Shown one piece after another: positions 13,069-27,300 of a DNA stretch of 64,000 bases. The stretch spans positions 744,001-808,000 of the forward strand of contig NW_027478389.1 of assembly GCF_051014685.1 (NCBI RefSeq). The letters are read 5' to 3'. The position numbers and the translations under genes were made by a program. The notes beneath the pieces were generated by a model that ran no database searches, was not told the DNA's origin, and worked only from the letters and a program-made list of their open reading frames with translations. Source of the DNA: Ptiloglossa arizonensis. Its lineage: Eukaryota > Arthropoda > Insecta > Hymenoptera > Colletidae. The number at the start of each line of letters is the position of its first letter. The first letter of the stretch is position 1.

Positions 13069-13179
13069 TTTCTACTTTCACATGCAACAGGAATTTCTTG
13101 AGTTCGTCAATCCGTTCGCGGGATATGGGAGTTTGAAATTGAGGAATGGTTGAGATACCATCAAAATTTTCGCAAGTCT
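13003..13179. repeat. Hybrid monomer at a HOR junction (also 16,542-16,718)
   Basis: The left part (cgtatcc, actactatggccttgggc, gggcgag) matches the monomer at 20,258-20,434. The right part (ctactttcacatgcaac, tttcttgag, gagatacc) matches the monomer at 20,612-20,788. The monomer that separates them at 20,435-20,611 is missing. The switch lies between the g at 13,068 and the a at 13,074. This looks like the product of an unequal exchange that removed two monomer lengths (354 bp) and fixed the 3,539-bp period. Confidence 0.8.
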
Positions 13180-16100
13180 GATACTCGAAACCAATAACTA
13201 CAAAGGCCTAGGGGGGAAACACACATATCTTTGTAATCGGGCGAGTTTCTAATTTCAGATGCAATAGGAATTTCTAGCGTTCGTCAATCCGTTCGCGAGA
13301 TATGGGAGTTTGAAGTTAAGGGATGGTTGAGAAAACATCAAAATTTTCGCAAGTCTGATACTCGAAACCAATAACTGGAATGGCCTAGGGGAAAAGTACA
13401 CATACCATTGTAGTCGGGCGAGTTTCTACTTTCAGAAGCAACAGGAATTTCTCGAGTTCGTCAATCCGTTCGCGAGAAATGGGAGTTTGAAGTTAAGGAA
13501 TGGTTGAGAAATCATCAAAATTTTCGCAAGTCTGATACTCGAATCCATTAACTACTATGGCCTAGGGCAAAAATACACATACCGTTGTAATCGGGCGAGT
13601 TTCTGCTTTCAGATGCAATAGGAAATTCTCGAGTTCGTCAATCCGTTCGCGAGAAATGGAAGTGTGAAAATAAGGAATGGTTGAGAAACCATCAAAATTT
13701 TCGCAAGTCTGATACTCGAAACCAATAACTGGAATGGCCTAGGGGAAAAGTACACATACCATTGTAATCGGGCGAGTTTCAACTTTCAGATGCAACAGGA
13801 ATTTCTCGAGTTCGTCAATCCGTTCGCGGGAAATGGGAGTTTGAAGTTAAGGAATGGTTGAGAAACCATCAAAATTTTCGCAAGTCTGATACACGAAACC
13901 AATAACTACAATGGCCTAGGGGAAAAATACACATACCATTGTAATCGGGCGAGATTCTACTTTCACATGCAACAGGAATTTCTCGGGTTCGTCAATGCGT
14001 TCGCGAGATATGGGAGTTTGAAGTTAAGGAATGCTTGAGAAATCATCCAAATTTTCGCAAGTCTGATACTCGAATCCAATAACTACTATGGCCTTGGGCA
14101 AAAATACACATACCGTTGTAATCGGGCGAGTTTCTGCTTTCAGATGCAATAGGAAATTCTCGAGTTCGTCAATCCGTTCGCGAGATATGGAAGTTTGAAG
14201 TTAAGGAATGCTTGAGAAACCATCAAAATTTTCGCAGGTCTGATACTCGAAACCAACAACTGGAATGGCCTAGGGGAAAAGTACACAAACCGTTGTAATC
14301 GGGCGAGTTTCTGCTATCAGATGCAATAGGAAATTCTCGAGTTCGTCAATCCGTTCGCGAGATATGGAAGTGTGAAAATAAGGAATGGTTGAGAAACCAT
14401 CAAAATTTTCGCAAGTCTGATACACGAAACCAATAACTACAAAGGCCTAGGAGAAAAATACACATACCGTTGTAATCGGGCGTCTTTCTACTTCCACATG
14501 CAACAGGAATTTCTCGAGTTCGTCAATCCGTTCGCGGGATATGGGAGTTTGAAGTTAAGGAATGGTTGAGAAACCATCACAATTTTCGCTGGTCTGATAC
14601 TCGAAACCAATAACTGGAATGGCCTAGGGGAAAAGTACACATACCATTGTAATCGGGCGAGTTTCTACTTTCAGATGCAACAGGAATTTCTCGAGTTCGT
14701 CAACCCGTTCGCGAGATATGGGAGTTTGAAGTTAAGGAATGGTTGAGAAACCATCAAAATTTTCGCAAGTCTGATACTCGAAACCAATAACTACAAAGGC
14801 CTTGGGGAAAAATACACATACCGTTGTAATCGGGCGAGTTTCTACTTCCACATGCAACAGGAATTTCTCGAGTTCGTCAATCCGTTCGCGAGGTATGGGA
14901 GTTTGAAGTTAAGGAATGGTTGAGATACCATCAAATTTTCGCTGGTCTAATACTCGAAACCGATAACTGGAATGGCCTAGGGGAAAAATACACACACCAT
15001 TGTAATCGGGCGGGTTTCTACTTTCAGGTACAATAAGAATTTCTCGAGTTCGTCAATCTGTTCGCGGGATATGGGAATTTGCAGTTAAGAAATGGCTGAG
15101 AAATCATCAAAATTTTCGCAAGTCTGATACTCGAAACCAATAACTACAAAGGCCTAGGGGGGAAACACACATATCTTTGTAATCGGGCGAGTTTCTAATT
15201 TCAGATGCAGTAGGAATTTCTAGCGTTCGTCAATCCGTTCGCGAGATATGGGAGTTTGAAGTTAAGGGATGGTTGAGAAACCATCAAAATTTTCGCAAGT
15301 CTGATACTCGAAACCAATAACTGGAATGGTCTAGGGGAAAAGTACACATACCGTTGCAATCGGGCGACTTTCTACTTTCACATGCAACAGGAATTTCTCG
15401 AGTTCGTCAATCCGTTCGCGAGATATGGGAGTTTGAAGTTAAGGAATGGTTGAGAAACCATCAAAATTTTCGCAAGTCTGGTACTCGAAACCAATAACTA
15501 CAATGGCCTAGGGGAAAAATACACATACCGTTGTAATCGGGCGAGTTTCTGCTTTCAGGTGCAATAGGAAATTCTCGAGTTGGTCAATCCGTTCGCGAGA
15601 TATGGGAGTTTGAAGTTAAGGAATGCTTGAGAAACCATCAAAATTTTCGCAAGTCTGACACTCGAAACCAATAACTGGAATGGCCTAGGGGAAAAGTACA
15701 CATACCATTGTAATCGGGCGAGTTTCTAATTTCAGATGCAATAGGAATTTCTAGCGTTCGTCAATCCGTTCGCGAGATATGGGAGTTTGAAGTTAAGGGA
15801 TGGTTGAGAAACCATCAAAATTTTCGCAAGTCTGACACTCGAAACCAATAACTGGAATGGCCTAGGGGAAAAGTACACATACCATTGTAATCGGGCGAGT
15901 TTCTACTTTTAGATGCAACAGGAATTTCTCGAGTTCGTCAATCCGTTCGCGAGAAATGGGAGTTTGAAGTTAAGGAATGGTTGAGAAATCATCAAAATTT
16001 TCGCAAGTCTGATGCTCGAAACCAATAACTGGAATGGCCTAGGGGAAAAGTACACATACCGTCCCAATCGGGCGACTTTCTACTTTCACATGCAACAGGA

Positions 16101-16607
16101 ATTTCTCGAGTTCGTCAATCCGTTCGCGAGATATGGAAGTGTGAATTTAAGGAATGGTTGAGAAACCATCAAAATTTTCGCAAGTCTGATACTCGAAACC
16201 AAAAACTACAAAGGCCTAGGAGAAAAATACACATACCGTTGTAATCGGGCGACTTTCTACTTTCACATGCAACAGGAATTTCTCGAGTTCGTCAATCCGT
16301 TCGCGGGATATGGGAGTTTGAAGTTAAGGAATGCTTGAGAAACCATCAAAATTTTCGCAAGTCTGACACTCGAAACCAATAACTGGAATGGCCTAGGGGA
16401 AAAGTACACATACCATTGTAATCGGGCGAGATTCTACTTTCACATGCAACAGGAATTTCTCGGGTTCGTCAATGCGTTCGCGAGATATGGGAGTTTGAAG
16501 TTAAGGAATGCTTGAGAAATCATCCAAATTTTCGCAAGTCTGATACTCGTATCCAATAACTACTATGGCCTTGGGCAAAAATACACATACCGTTGTAATC
16601 GGGCGAG
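13069..16607. repeat. 20-monomer HOR (3,539 bp), copy 2
   Basis: Near-identical to copy 1. It shares cacaaaccg, ggtctagggg and ttcaggtgcaat with copy 3 and not with copy 1, so copies 2 and 3 are the younger pair. It begins inside a hybrid monomer (13,003-13,179). Confidence 0.9.
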
Positions 16608-19600
16608 TTTCTACTTTCACATGCAACAGGAATTTCTTGAGTTCGTCAATCCGTTCGCGGGATATGGGAGTTTGAAATTGAGGAATGGTTGAGATACCAT
16701 CAAAATTTTCGCAAGTCTGATACTCGAAACCAATAACTACAAAGGCCTAGGGGGGAAACACACATATCTTTGTAATCGGGCGAGTTTCTAATTTCAGATG
16801 CAATAGGAATTTCTAGCGTTCGTCAATCCGTTCGCGAGATATGGGAGTTTGAAGTTAAGGGATGGTTGAGAAAACATCAAAATTTTCGCAAGTCTGATAC
16901 TCGAAACCAATAACTGGAATGGCCTAGGGGAAAAGTACACATACCATTGTAGTCGGGCGAGTTTCTACTTTCAGAAGCAACAGGAATTTCTCGAGTTCGT
17001 CAATCCGTTCGCGAGAAATGGGAGTTTGAAGTTAAGGAATGGTTGAGAAATCATCAAAATTTTCGCAAGTCTGATACTCGAATCCATTAACTACTATGGC
17101 CTAGGGCAAAAATACACATACCGTTGTAATCGGGCGAGTTTCTGCTTTCAGATGCAATAGGAAATTCTCGAGTTCGTCAATCCGTTCGCGAGAAATGGAA
17201 GTGTGAAAATAAGGAATGGTTGAGAAACCATCAAAATTTTCGCAAGTCTGATACTCGAAACCAATAACTGGAATGGCCTAGGGGAAAAGTACACATACCA
17301 TTGTAATCGGGCGAGTTTCAACTTTCAGATGCAACAGGAATTTCTCGAGTTCGTCAATCCGTTCGCGGGAAATGGGAGTTTGAAGTTAAGGAATGGTTGA
17401 GAAACCATCAAAATTTTCGCAAGTCTGATACACGAAACCAATAACTACAATGGCCTAGGGGAAAAATACACATACCATTGTAATCGGGCGAGATTCTACT
17501 TTCACATGCAACAGGAATTTCTCGGGTTCGTCAATGCGTTCGCGAGATATGGGAGTTTGAAGTTAAGGAATGCTTGAGAAATCATCCAAATTTTCGCAAG
17601 TCTGATACTCGAATCCAATAACTACTATGGCCTTGGGCAAAAATACACATACCGTTGTAATCGGGCGAGTTTCTGCTTTCAGATGCAATAGGAAATTCTC
17701 GAGTTCGTCAATCCGTTCGCGAGATATGGAAGTTTGAAGTTAAGGAATGCTTGAGAAACCATCAAAATTTTCGCAGGTCTGATACTCGAAACCAACAACT
17801 GGAATGGCCTAGGGGAAAAGTACACAAACCGTTGTAATCGGGCGAGTTTCTGCTATCAGATGCAATAGGAAATTCTCGAGTTCGTCAATCCGTTCGCGAG
17901 ATATGGAAGTGTGAAAATAAGGAATGGTTGAGAAACCATCAAAATTTTCGCAAGTCTGATACACGAAACCAATAACTACAAAGGCCTAGGAGAAAAATAC
18001 ACATACCGTTGTAATCGGGCGTCTTTCTACTTCCACATGCAACAGGAATTTCTCGAGTTCGTCAATCCGTTCGCGGGATATGGGAGTTTGAAGTTAAGGA
18101 ATGGTTGAGAAACCATCACAATTTTCGCTGGTCTGATACTCGAAACCAATAACTGGAATGGCCTAGGGGAAAAGTACACATACCATTGTAATCGGGCGAG
18201 TTTCTACTTTCAGATGCAACAGGAATTTCTCGAGTTCGTCAACCCGTTCGCGAGATATGGGAGTTTGAAGTTAAGGAATGGTTGAGAAACCATCAAAATT
18301 TTCGCAAGTCTGATACTCGAAACCAATAACTACAAAGGCCTTGGGGAAAAATACACATACCGTTGTAATCGGGCGAGTTTCTACTTCCACATGCAACAGG
18401 AATTTCTCGAGTTCGTCAATCCGTTCGCGAGGTATGGGAGTTTGAAGTTAAGGAATGGTTGAGATACCATCAAATTTTCGCTGGTCTAATACTCGAAACC
18501 GATAACTGGAATGGCCTAGGGGAAAAATACACACACCATTGTAATCGGGCGGGTTTCTACTTTCAGGTACAATAAGAATTTCTCGAGTTCGTCAATCTGT
18601 TCGCGGGATATGGGAATTTGCAGTTAAGAAATGGCTGAGAAATCATCAAAATTTTCGCAAGTCTGATACTCGAAACCAATAACTACAAAGGCCTAGGGGG
18701 GAAACACACATATCTTTGTAATCGGGCGAGTTTCTAATTTCAGATGCAGTAGGAATTTCTAGCGTTCGTCAATCCGTTCGCGAGATATGGGAGTTTGAAG
18801 TTAAGGGATGGTTGAGAAACCATCAAAATTTTCGCAAGTCTGATACTCGAAACCAATAACTGGAATGGTCTAGGGGAAAAGTACACATACCGTTGCAATC
18901 GGGCGACTTTCTACTTTCACATGCAACAGGAATTTCTCGAGTTCGTCAATCCGTTCGCGAGATATGGGAGTTTGAAGTTAAGGAATGGTTGAGAAACCAT
19001 CAAAATTTTCGCAAGTCTGGTACTCGAAACCAATAACTACAATGGCCTAGGGGAAAAATACACATACCGTTGTAATCGGGCGAGTTTCTGCTTTCAGGTG
19101 CAATAGGAAATTCTCGAGTTGGTCAATCCGTTCGCGAGATATGGGAGTTTGAAGTTAAGGAATGCTTGAGAAACCATCAAAATTTTCGCAAGTCTGACAC
19201 TCGAAACCAATAACTGGAATGGCCTAGGGGAAAAGTACACATACCATTGTAATCGGGCGAGTTTCTAATTTCAGATGCAATAGGAATTTCTAGCGTTCGT
19301 CAATCCGTTCGCGAGATATGGGAGTTTGAAGTTAAGGGATGGTTGAGAAACCATCAAAATTTTCGCAAGTCTGACACTCGAAACCAATAACTGGAATGGC
19401 CTAGGGGAAAAGTACACATACCATTGTAATCGGGCGAGTTTCTACTTTTAGATGCAACAGGAATTTCTCGAGTTCGTCAATCCGTTCGCGAGAAATGGGA
19501 GTTTGAAGTTAAGGAATGGTTGAGAAATCATCAAAATTTTCGCAAGTCTGATGCTCGAAACCAATAACTGGAATGGCCTAGGGGAAAAGTACACATACCG

Positions 19601-19740
19601 TCCCAATCGGGCGACTTTCTACTTTCACATGCAACAGGAATTTCTCGAGTTCGTCAATCCGTTCGCGAGATATGGAAGTGTGAATTTAAGGAATGGTTGA
19701 GAAACCATCAAAATTTTCGCAAGTCTGATACTCGAAACCA
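16608..19740. repeat. 20-monomer HOR (3,539 bp), copy 3 (incomplete)
   Basis: Co-linear with copy 2 up to about 19,740. There one extra monomer (gggtaaaagtac, ttcaacttt, gagctcgtc) is present, after which the match resumes at an offset of 3,716 (3,539 + 177) until about 20,320. The copy then passes into an unfused three-monomer order rather than the hybrid junction. Confidence 0.88.
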
Positions 19741-20232
19741 ATAACTGGAATGGCCTAGGGTAAAAGTACACATACCATTGTAATCGGGCGAGTTTCAACT
19801 TTCAGATGCAACAGGAATTTCTCGAGCTCGTCAATCCGTTCGCGAGATATGGAAGTGTGAATATAAGGAATGGTTGAGAAACCATCAAAATTTTCGCAAG
19901 TCTGATACTCGAAACCAAAAACTACAAAGGCCTAGGAGAAAAATACACATACCGTTGTAATCGGGCGACTTTCTACTTTCACATGCAACAGGAATTTCTC
20001 GAGTTCGTCAATCCGTTCGCGGGATATGGGAGTTTGAAGTTAAGGAATGCTTGAGAAACCATCAAAATTTTCGCAAGTCTGACACTCGAAACCAATAACT
20101 GGAATGGCCTAGGGGAAAAGTACACATACCATTGTAATCGGGCGAGATTCTACTTTCACATGCAACAGGAATTTCTCGGGTTCGTCAATGCGTTCGCGAG
20201 ATATGGGAGTTTGAAGTTAAGGAATGCTTGAG
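19741..20232. repeat. Linking satellite between the 20-mer HOR and the 26-mer HOR region
   Basis: Contains the extra gggtaaaagtac/gagctcgtc monomer followed by monomers that match the 20-mer HOR at an offset of 3,716 bp. No non-satellite sequence is present. Confidence 0.7.
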
Positions 20233-23200
20233 AAATCATCCAAATTTTCGCAAGTCTGATACTCGTATCCAATAACTACTATGGCCTTGGGCAAAAATAC
20301 ACATACCGTTGTAATCGGGCGAGTTTCTGCTTTCAGATGCAATAGGAAATTCTCGAGTTCGTCAATCCGTTCGCGAGATATGGAAGTTTGATGTTAAGGA
20401 ATGCTTGAGAAACCATCAAAATTTTCGCTGGTCTGATACACGAAGCCAATAACTACAATGGCCTATGGCAAAAATACACATACCGTTGTAATCGGGCGAG
20501 TTTCTGCTATCAGATGCAATAGGAAATTCACGAGTTCGTCAATCCGTTCGCGAGATATGGAAGTGTGAAAATAAGGAATGGTTGAGAAACCATCAAAATT
20601 TTCGCAAGTCTGATACTCGAAACCAATAACTACAAAGGCCTAGGAGAAAAATACACATACCGTTGTAATCGGGCGACTTTCTACTTTCACATGCAACAGG
20701 AATTTCTTGAGTTCGTCAATCCGTTCGCGGGATATGGGAGTTTGAAATTGAGGAATGGTTGAGATACCATCAAAATTTTCGCAAGTCTGATACTCGAAAC
20801 CAATAACTACAAAGGCCTAGGGGGGAAACACACATATCTTTGTAATCGGGCGAGTTTCTAATTTCAGATGCAATAGGAATTTCTAGCGTTCGTCAATCCG
20901 TTCGCGAGATATGGGAGTTTGAAGTTAAGGGATGCTTGAGAAAACATCAAAATTTTCGCAAGTCTGATACTCGAAACCAATAACTGGAATGGCCTAGGGG
21001 AAAAGTACACATACCGTTGTAATCGGGCGAGTTTCTGCTTTCAGATGCAATAGTAAATTCTCGAGTTGGTCAATCCGTTCGCGAGATATGGGAGTGTGAA
21101 TTTACGGAATGGTTGAGAAAGCATCAAAATTTTCGCAAGTCTGATACTCGAAACCAATAACTGGAATGGCATAGGGGAAAAGTACACATACCGTTGTAAT
21201 CGGGCGAGTTTCTGCTTTCAGATGCAATAGGAAATTCTCGAGTTGGTCAATCCGTTCGCGAGATATGGAAGTGTGAATTTAAGGAATGGTTGAGAAACCA
21301 TCAAAATTTTCGCAAGTCTGATACTCGAAACCAATAACTGGAATGGCCTAGGGGAAAAGTACACATGCCATTGTAATCGGGCGAGTTTCTACTTTCAGAT
21401 GCAACAGGAATTTCTCGAGTTCGTCAATCCGTTCGCGAGATATGGGAGTGTGAAAATAAGGAATGGTTGAGAAACCATCAAAATTTTCGCAAGTCTGATA
21501 CTCGAAATCAATAACTGGAATGGCATAGGGGAAAAGTACACATACCGTTGTAATCGGGCGAGTTTCTGCTTTCAGATGCAATAGTAAATTCTCGAGTTGG
21601 TCAATCCGTTCGCGAGAAATGGAAGTGTGAAAATAAGGAATGGTTGAGAAACCATCAAAATTTTCGCAAGTCTGATACTCGAAACCAATAACTGGAATGG
21701 CCTAGGGGAAAAGTACACATACCATTGTAATCGGGCGAGTTTCAACTTTCAGATGCAACAGGAATTTCTCGAGTTCGTCAATCCGTTCGCGAGAAATGGG
21801 AGTTTGAATTTAAGGAATGGTTGAGAAACCATCAAAATTTTCGCAAGTCTGATACACGAAACCAATAACTACAATGGCCTAGGGGAAAAATACACATACC
21901 ATTGTAATCGGGCGAGATTCTACTTTCACATGCAACAGGAATTTCTCGGGTTCGTCAATGCGTTCGCGAGATATGGGAGTTTGAAGTTAAGGAATGCTTG
22001 AGAACTCATCCAAATTTTCGCAAGTCTGATACTCGAATCCAATAACTACTGTGGCCTTGGGCAAAAATACACATACCGTTGTAATCGGGCGAGTTTCTGC
22101 TTTCAGATGCAATAGGAAATTCTCGAGTTCGTCAATCCGTTCGCGAGATATGGAAGTTTGAAGTTAAGGAATGCTTGAGAAACCATCAAAATTTTCGCAG
22201 GTCTGATACTCGAAACCAACAACTGGAATGGCCTAGGGGAAAAGTACACACACCGTTGTAATCGGGCGACTTTCTACTTCCACATGCAACAGGAATTTCT
22301 CGAGTTCGTCAATCCGTTCGCGGGATATGGAAGTGTGAAAATAAGGAATGGTTGAGAAACCATCAAAATTTTCGCAAGTCTGATACTCGAAACCAATAAC
22401 TACAAAGGCCTAGGAGAAAAATACACATACCGTTGTAATCGGGCGACTTTCTACTTCCACATGCAACAGGAATTTCTCGAGTTCGTCAATCCGTTCGCGG
22501 GATATGGGAGTTTGAAGTTAAGGAATGGTTGAGAAACCATCAAAATTTTCGCTGGTCTGATACTCGAAACCAATAACTGGAATGGCCTAGGGGAAAAGTA
22601 CACATACCATTGTAATCGGGCGAGTTTCTACTTTCAGATGCAACAGGAATTTCTCGAGTTCGTCAACCCGTTCGCGAGATATGTGAGTTTGAAGTTAAGG
22701 AATGGTTGAGAAACCATCAAAATTTTCGCAAGTCTGATACTCGAAACCAATAACTACAAAGGCCTAGGGGGGAAACACACATATCTTTGTATTCGGGCGA
22801 GTTTCTAATTTCAGATGCAATAGGAATTTCTAGCGTTCGTCAATCCGTTCGCGAGATATGGGAGTTTGAAGTTAAGGGATGGTTGAGAAACCATCAAAAT
22901 TTTCGCAAGTCTGACACTCGAAACCAATAACTGGAATGGCCTAGGGGAAAAGTACACATACCATTGTAATCGGGCGAGTTTCTACTTTTAGATGCAACAG
23001 GAATTTCTCGAGTTCGTCAATCCGTTCGCGAGAAATGGGAGTTTGAAGTTAAGGAATGGTTGAGAAATCATCAAAATTTTCGCAAGTCTGATACTCGAAT
23101 CCATTAACTACTATGGCCTAAGGCAAAAATACACATACCGTTGTAATCGGGCGAGTTTCTGCTTTCAGATGCAATAGGAAATTCTCGAGTTCGTCAATCC

Positions 23201-24326
23201 GTTCGCGAGAAATGGAAGTGTGAAAATAAGGAATGGTTGAGAAACCATCAAAATTTTCGCAAGTCTGTTACTCGAAACCAATAACTGGAATAGCCTAGGG
23301 GAAAAGTACACACACCATTGTAATCGGGCGAGTTTCAACTTTCAGATGCAACAGGAATTTCTCGAGTTCGTCAATCCGTTCACGAGAAATGGGAGTTTGA
23401 AGTTAAGGAATGGTTGAGAAACCATCAAAATTTTCACAAGTCTGATACACGAAACCAATAACTACAATGGCCTATGGGAAAAATACACATACCGTTGTAA
23501 TCGGGCGAGTTTCTACTTTCAGATGCAACAGGAATTTCTCGAGTTCGTCAATCCGTTCGCGAGATATGGGAGTTTGAAGTTAAGGAATGGCTGAGAAACC
23601 ATCAAAATTTTCGCATGTCTGATACTCGAAACCAATAACTACAAAAGCCTAGGGGAAAAATACACATACCATTGTAATCGGGCGAGATTCTGCTTTCACA
23701 TGCAACAGGAATTTCTCGAGTTCGTCAATGCGTTCGCGAGATATGGGAGTTTGAAGTTAAGGAATGCTTGAGAAATCATCCAAATTTTCGCAAGTCTGAT
23801 ACTCGAATCCATTAACTACTATGGCCTAGGGCAAAAATACACATACCGTTGTAATCGGGCGAGTTTCTGCTTTCAGATGCAATAGGAAATTCTCGAGTTC
23901 GTCAATCCGTTCGCGAGAAATGGAAGTGTGAAAATAAGGAATGGTTGAGAAACCATCAAAATTTTCGCAAGTCTGATACTCGAAACCAATAACTGGAATG
24001 GCCTAGGGGAAAAGTACACATACCGTTGTAATCGGGCGATTTTCTACTTTCAGATGCAACAGGAATTTCTCGAGTTCGTCAATCCGTTCGCGAGAAATGG
24101 GAGTTTGAACTTAAGGAATGGTTGAGAAACCATCCAAATATTCACTGCTTTGATACTCGAAACCAATAACTGGAATGGCCTAGGGGAAAAGTACACACAC
24201 CATTGTATTCGGGCGAGTTTCTACTTTCGGATGCAACAGGAATTTCTCGAGTTCGTCAATCCGTTCGCGAGATATGGGAGTTTCAAGTTAAGGAATGCTT
24301 GAGAAACCATCAAAATTTTCGCAGGT
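20233..24326. repeat. About 23 monomers of the 26-mer HOR, distant copy
   Basis: Landmarks sit exactly 20,707 bp from those in the HOR copy starting at 40,910: aaatcatcc 20,233/40,940, the first ggcata 21,168/41,875 and gggcgatttt 24,034/44,741. An internal rearrangement at about 21.2-21.8 kb adds one monomer and loses another (the gtagtcggg/agaagcaac monomer), leaving no net shift. This is a third member of the 4.6-kb HOR family. Confidence 0.8.
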
Positions 24327-27300
24327 CTGATACTCGAAACCAATAACTACAAAGGCCTAGGAGAAAAATACACATACCGTTGTAATCGGGCGTCTTTCTA
24401 CTTCCACATGCAACAGGAATTTCTCGAGTTCGTCAATCCGTTCGCGGGATATGGGAGTTTGAAGTTAAGGAATGGTTGAGAAACCATCACAATTTTCGCA
24501 AGTCTGATACTCGAAACCAATAACTGGAATGGCCTAGGGTAAAAGTACACATACCATTGTAATCGGGCGAGTTTCAACTTTCAGATGCAACAGGAATTTC
24601 TCGAGTTCGTCATTCCATTCGCGAGATATGGAAGTGTGAATATAAGGAATGGTTGAGAAACCATCAAAATTTTCGCAAGTCTGATACTCGAAACCAAAAA
24701 CTACAAAGGCCTAGGAGAAAAATACACATACCGTTGTAATCGGGCGACTTTCTACTTTCACATGCAACAGGAATTTCTCGAGTTCGTCAATCCGTTCGCG
24801 GGATATGGGAGTTTGAAGTTAAGGAATGGTTGAGAAACCATCACAATATTCGCTGGTCTGATACTCGAAACCAATAACTGGAATGGCCTAGGGGAAAAGT
24901 ACACATACCATTGTAATCGGGCGAGTTTCTACTTTCAGATGCAACAGGAATTTCTCGGGTTCGTCAATGCGTTCGCGAGATATGGGAGTTTGAAGTTAAG
25001 GAATGCTTGAGAAATCATCCAAATTTTCGCAAGTCTGATACTCGAATCCAATAACTACTATGGCCTTGGGCAAAAATACACATACCGTTGTAATCGGGCG
25101 AGTTTCTGCTTTCAGATGCAATAGGAAATTCTCGAGTTCGTCAATCCGTTCGCGAGATATGGAAGTTTGAAGTTAAGGAATGCTTGAGAAACCATCAAAA
25201 TTTTCGCTGGTCTGATACACGAAGCCAATAACTACAATGGCCTATGGCAAAAATACACATACCGTTGTAATCGGGCGAGTTTCTGCTATCAGATGCAATA
25301 GGAAATTCACGAGTTCGTCAATCCGTTCGCGAGATATGGAAGTGTGAAAATAAGGAATGGTTGAGAAACCATCAAAATTTTCACAAGTCTGATACACGAA
25401 ACCAATAACTACAATGGCCTATGGGAAAAATACACATACCGTTGTAATCGGGCGAGTTTCTACTTTCAGATGCAACAGGAATTTCTCGAGTTCGTCAATC
25501 CGTTCGCGAGATATGGGAGTTTGAAGTTAAGGAATGGCTGAGAAACCATCAAAATTTTCGCAAGTCTGATACTCGAAACCAATAACTACAAAAGCCTAGG
25601 GGAAAAATACACATACCATTGTAATCGGGCGAGATTCTGCTTTCACATGCAACAGGAATTTCTCGAGTTCGTCAATGCGTTCGCGAGATATGGGAGTTTG
25701 AAGTTAAGGAATGCTTGAGAAATCATCCAAATTTTCGCAAGTCTGATACTCGAATCCATTAACTACTATGGCCTAGGGCAAAAATACACATACCGTTGTA
25801 ATCGGGCGAGTTTCTGCTTTCAGATGCAATAGGAAATTCTCGAGTTCGTCAATCCGTTCGCGAGAAATGGAAGTGTGAAAATAAGGAATGGTTGAGAAAC
25901 CATCAAAATTTTCGCAAGTCTGATACTCGAAACCAATAACTGGAATGGCCTAGGGGAAAAGTACACATACCGTTGTAATCGGGCGATTTTCTACTTTCAG
26001 ATGCAACAGGAATTTCTCGAGTTCGTCAATCCGTTCGCGAGAAATGGGAGTTTGAACTTAAGGAATGGTTGAGAAACCATCCAAATATTCACTGCTTTGA
26101 TACTCGAAACCAATAACTGGAATGGCCTAGGGGAAAAGTACACACACCATTGTATTCGGGCGAGTTTCTACTTTCGGATGCAACAGGAATTTCTCGAGTT
26201 CGTCAATCCGTTCGCGAGATATGGGAGTTTCAAGTTAAGGAATGCTTGAGAAACCATCAAAATTTTCGCAAGTCTGACACTCGAAACCAATAACTACTAT
26301 GGCCTTGGGCAAAAATACACATACCGTTGTAATCGGGCGAGTTTCTGCTTTCAGATGCAAAAGGAAATTCTCGAGTTCGTCAATCCGTTCGCGAGATATG
26401 GAAGTTTGAAGTTAAGGAATGCTTGAGAAACCATCAAAATTGTCGCTGGTCTGATACACGAAGCCAATAACTACAATGGCCTATGGCAAAAATACACACA
26501 CCGTTGTAATCGGGCGAGTTTCTGCTATCAGATGCAATAGGAAATTCACGAGTTCGTCAATTCGTTCGCGAGATATGGAAGTTTGAAGTTAAGGAATGCT
26601 TGAGAAACCATCAAAATTTTCGCAAGTCTGACACTCGAAACCAATAACTACTATGGCCTTGGGCAAAAATACACATACCGTTGTAATCGGGCGAGTTTCT
26701 GCTTTCAGATGCAATAGGAATTTCTAGCGTTCGTCAATCCGTTCGCGAGATATGGGAGTTTGAAGTTAAGGGATGGTTGAGAAAACATCAAAATTTTCGC
26801 AAGTCTGATACTCGAAACCAATAACTGGAATGGCCTAGGGGAAAAATACACATGCCATTGTAATCGGGCGAGTTTCTACTTTCAGATGCAACAGGAATTT
26901 CTCGAGTTCGTCAATCCGTTCGCGAGATATGGGAGTTTGCAGTTAAGGAATGGTTGAGAAACCATCAAAATTTTCGCAAGTCTGATACTCGAAACCAATA
27001 ACTACAATGGCCTAGGGGAAAAATACACATACCGTTGTAATCGGGCGAGTTTCTGCTTTCAGATGCAATAGTAAATTCTCGAGTTCGTCAATCCGTTCGC
27101 GGGAAATGGGAGTTTGAAGTTAAGGAATGGTTGAGAAACCATCAAAATTTTCGCAAGTCTGATACTCGAAACCAATAACTACAATGGCCTAGGGGAAAAA
27201 TACACATACCGTAGTAATCGGGCGAGTTTCTGCTTTCAGATGCAATAGTAAATTCTCGAGTTGGTCAATCCGTTCGCGAGATATGGGAGTGTGAATTTAC

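Noticed and set aside
21348..21581. 77-codon minus-strand frame, with others at 35,024, 37,031, 38,339, 41,809 and 46,410 and a plus-strand one at 35,803
   Set aside because: All are satellite translations of 74-100 codons that arise where a monomer lacks the TAG of CCTAGG or another usual stop. None has a recognisable domain or start context.
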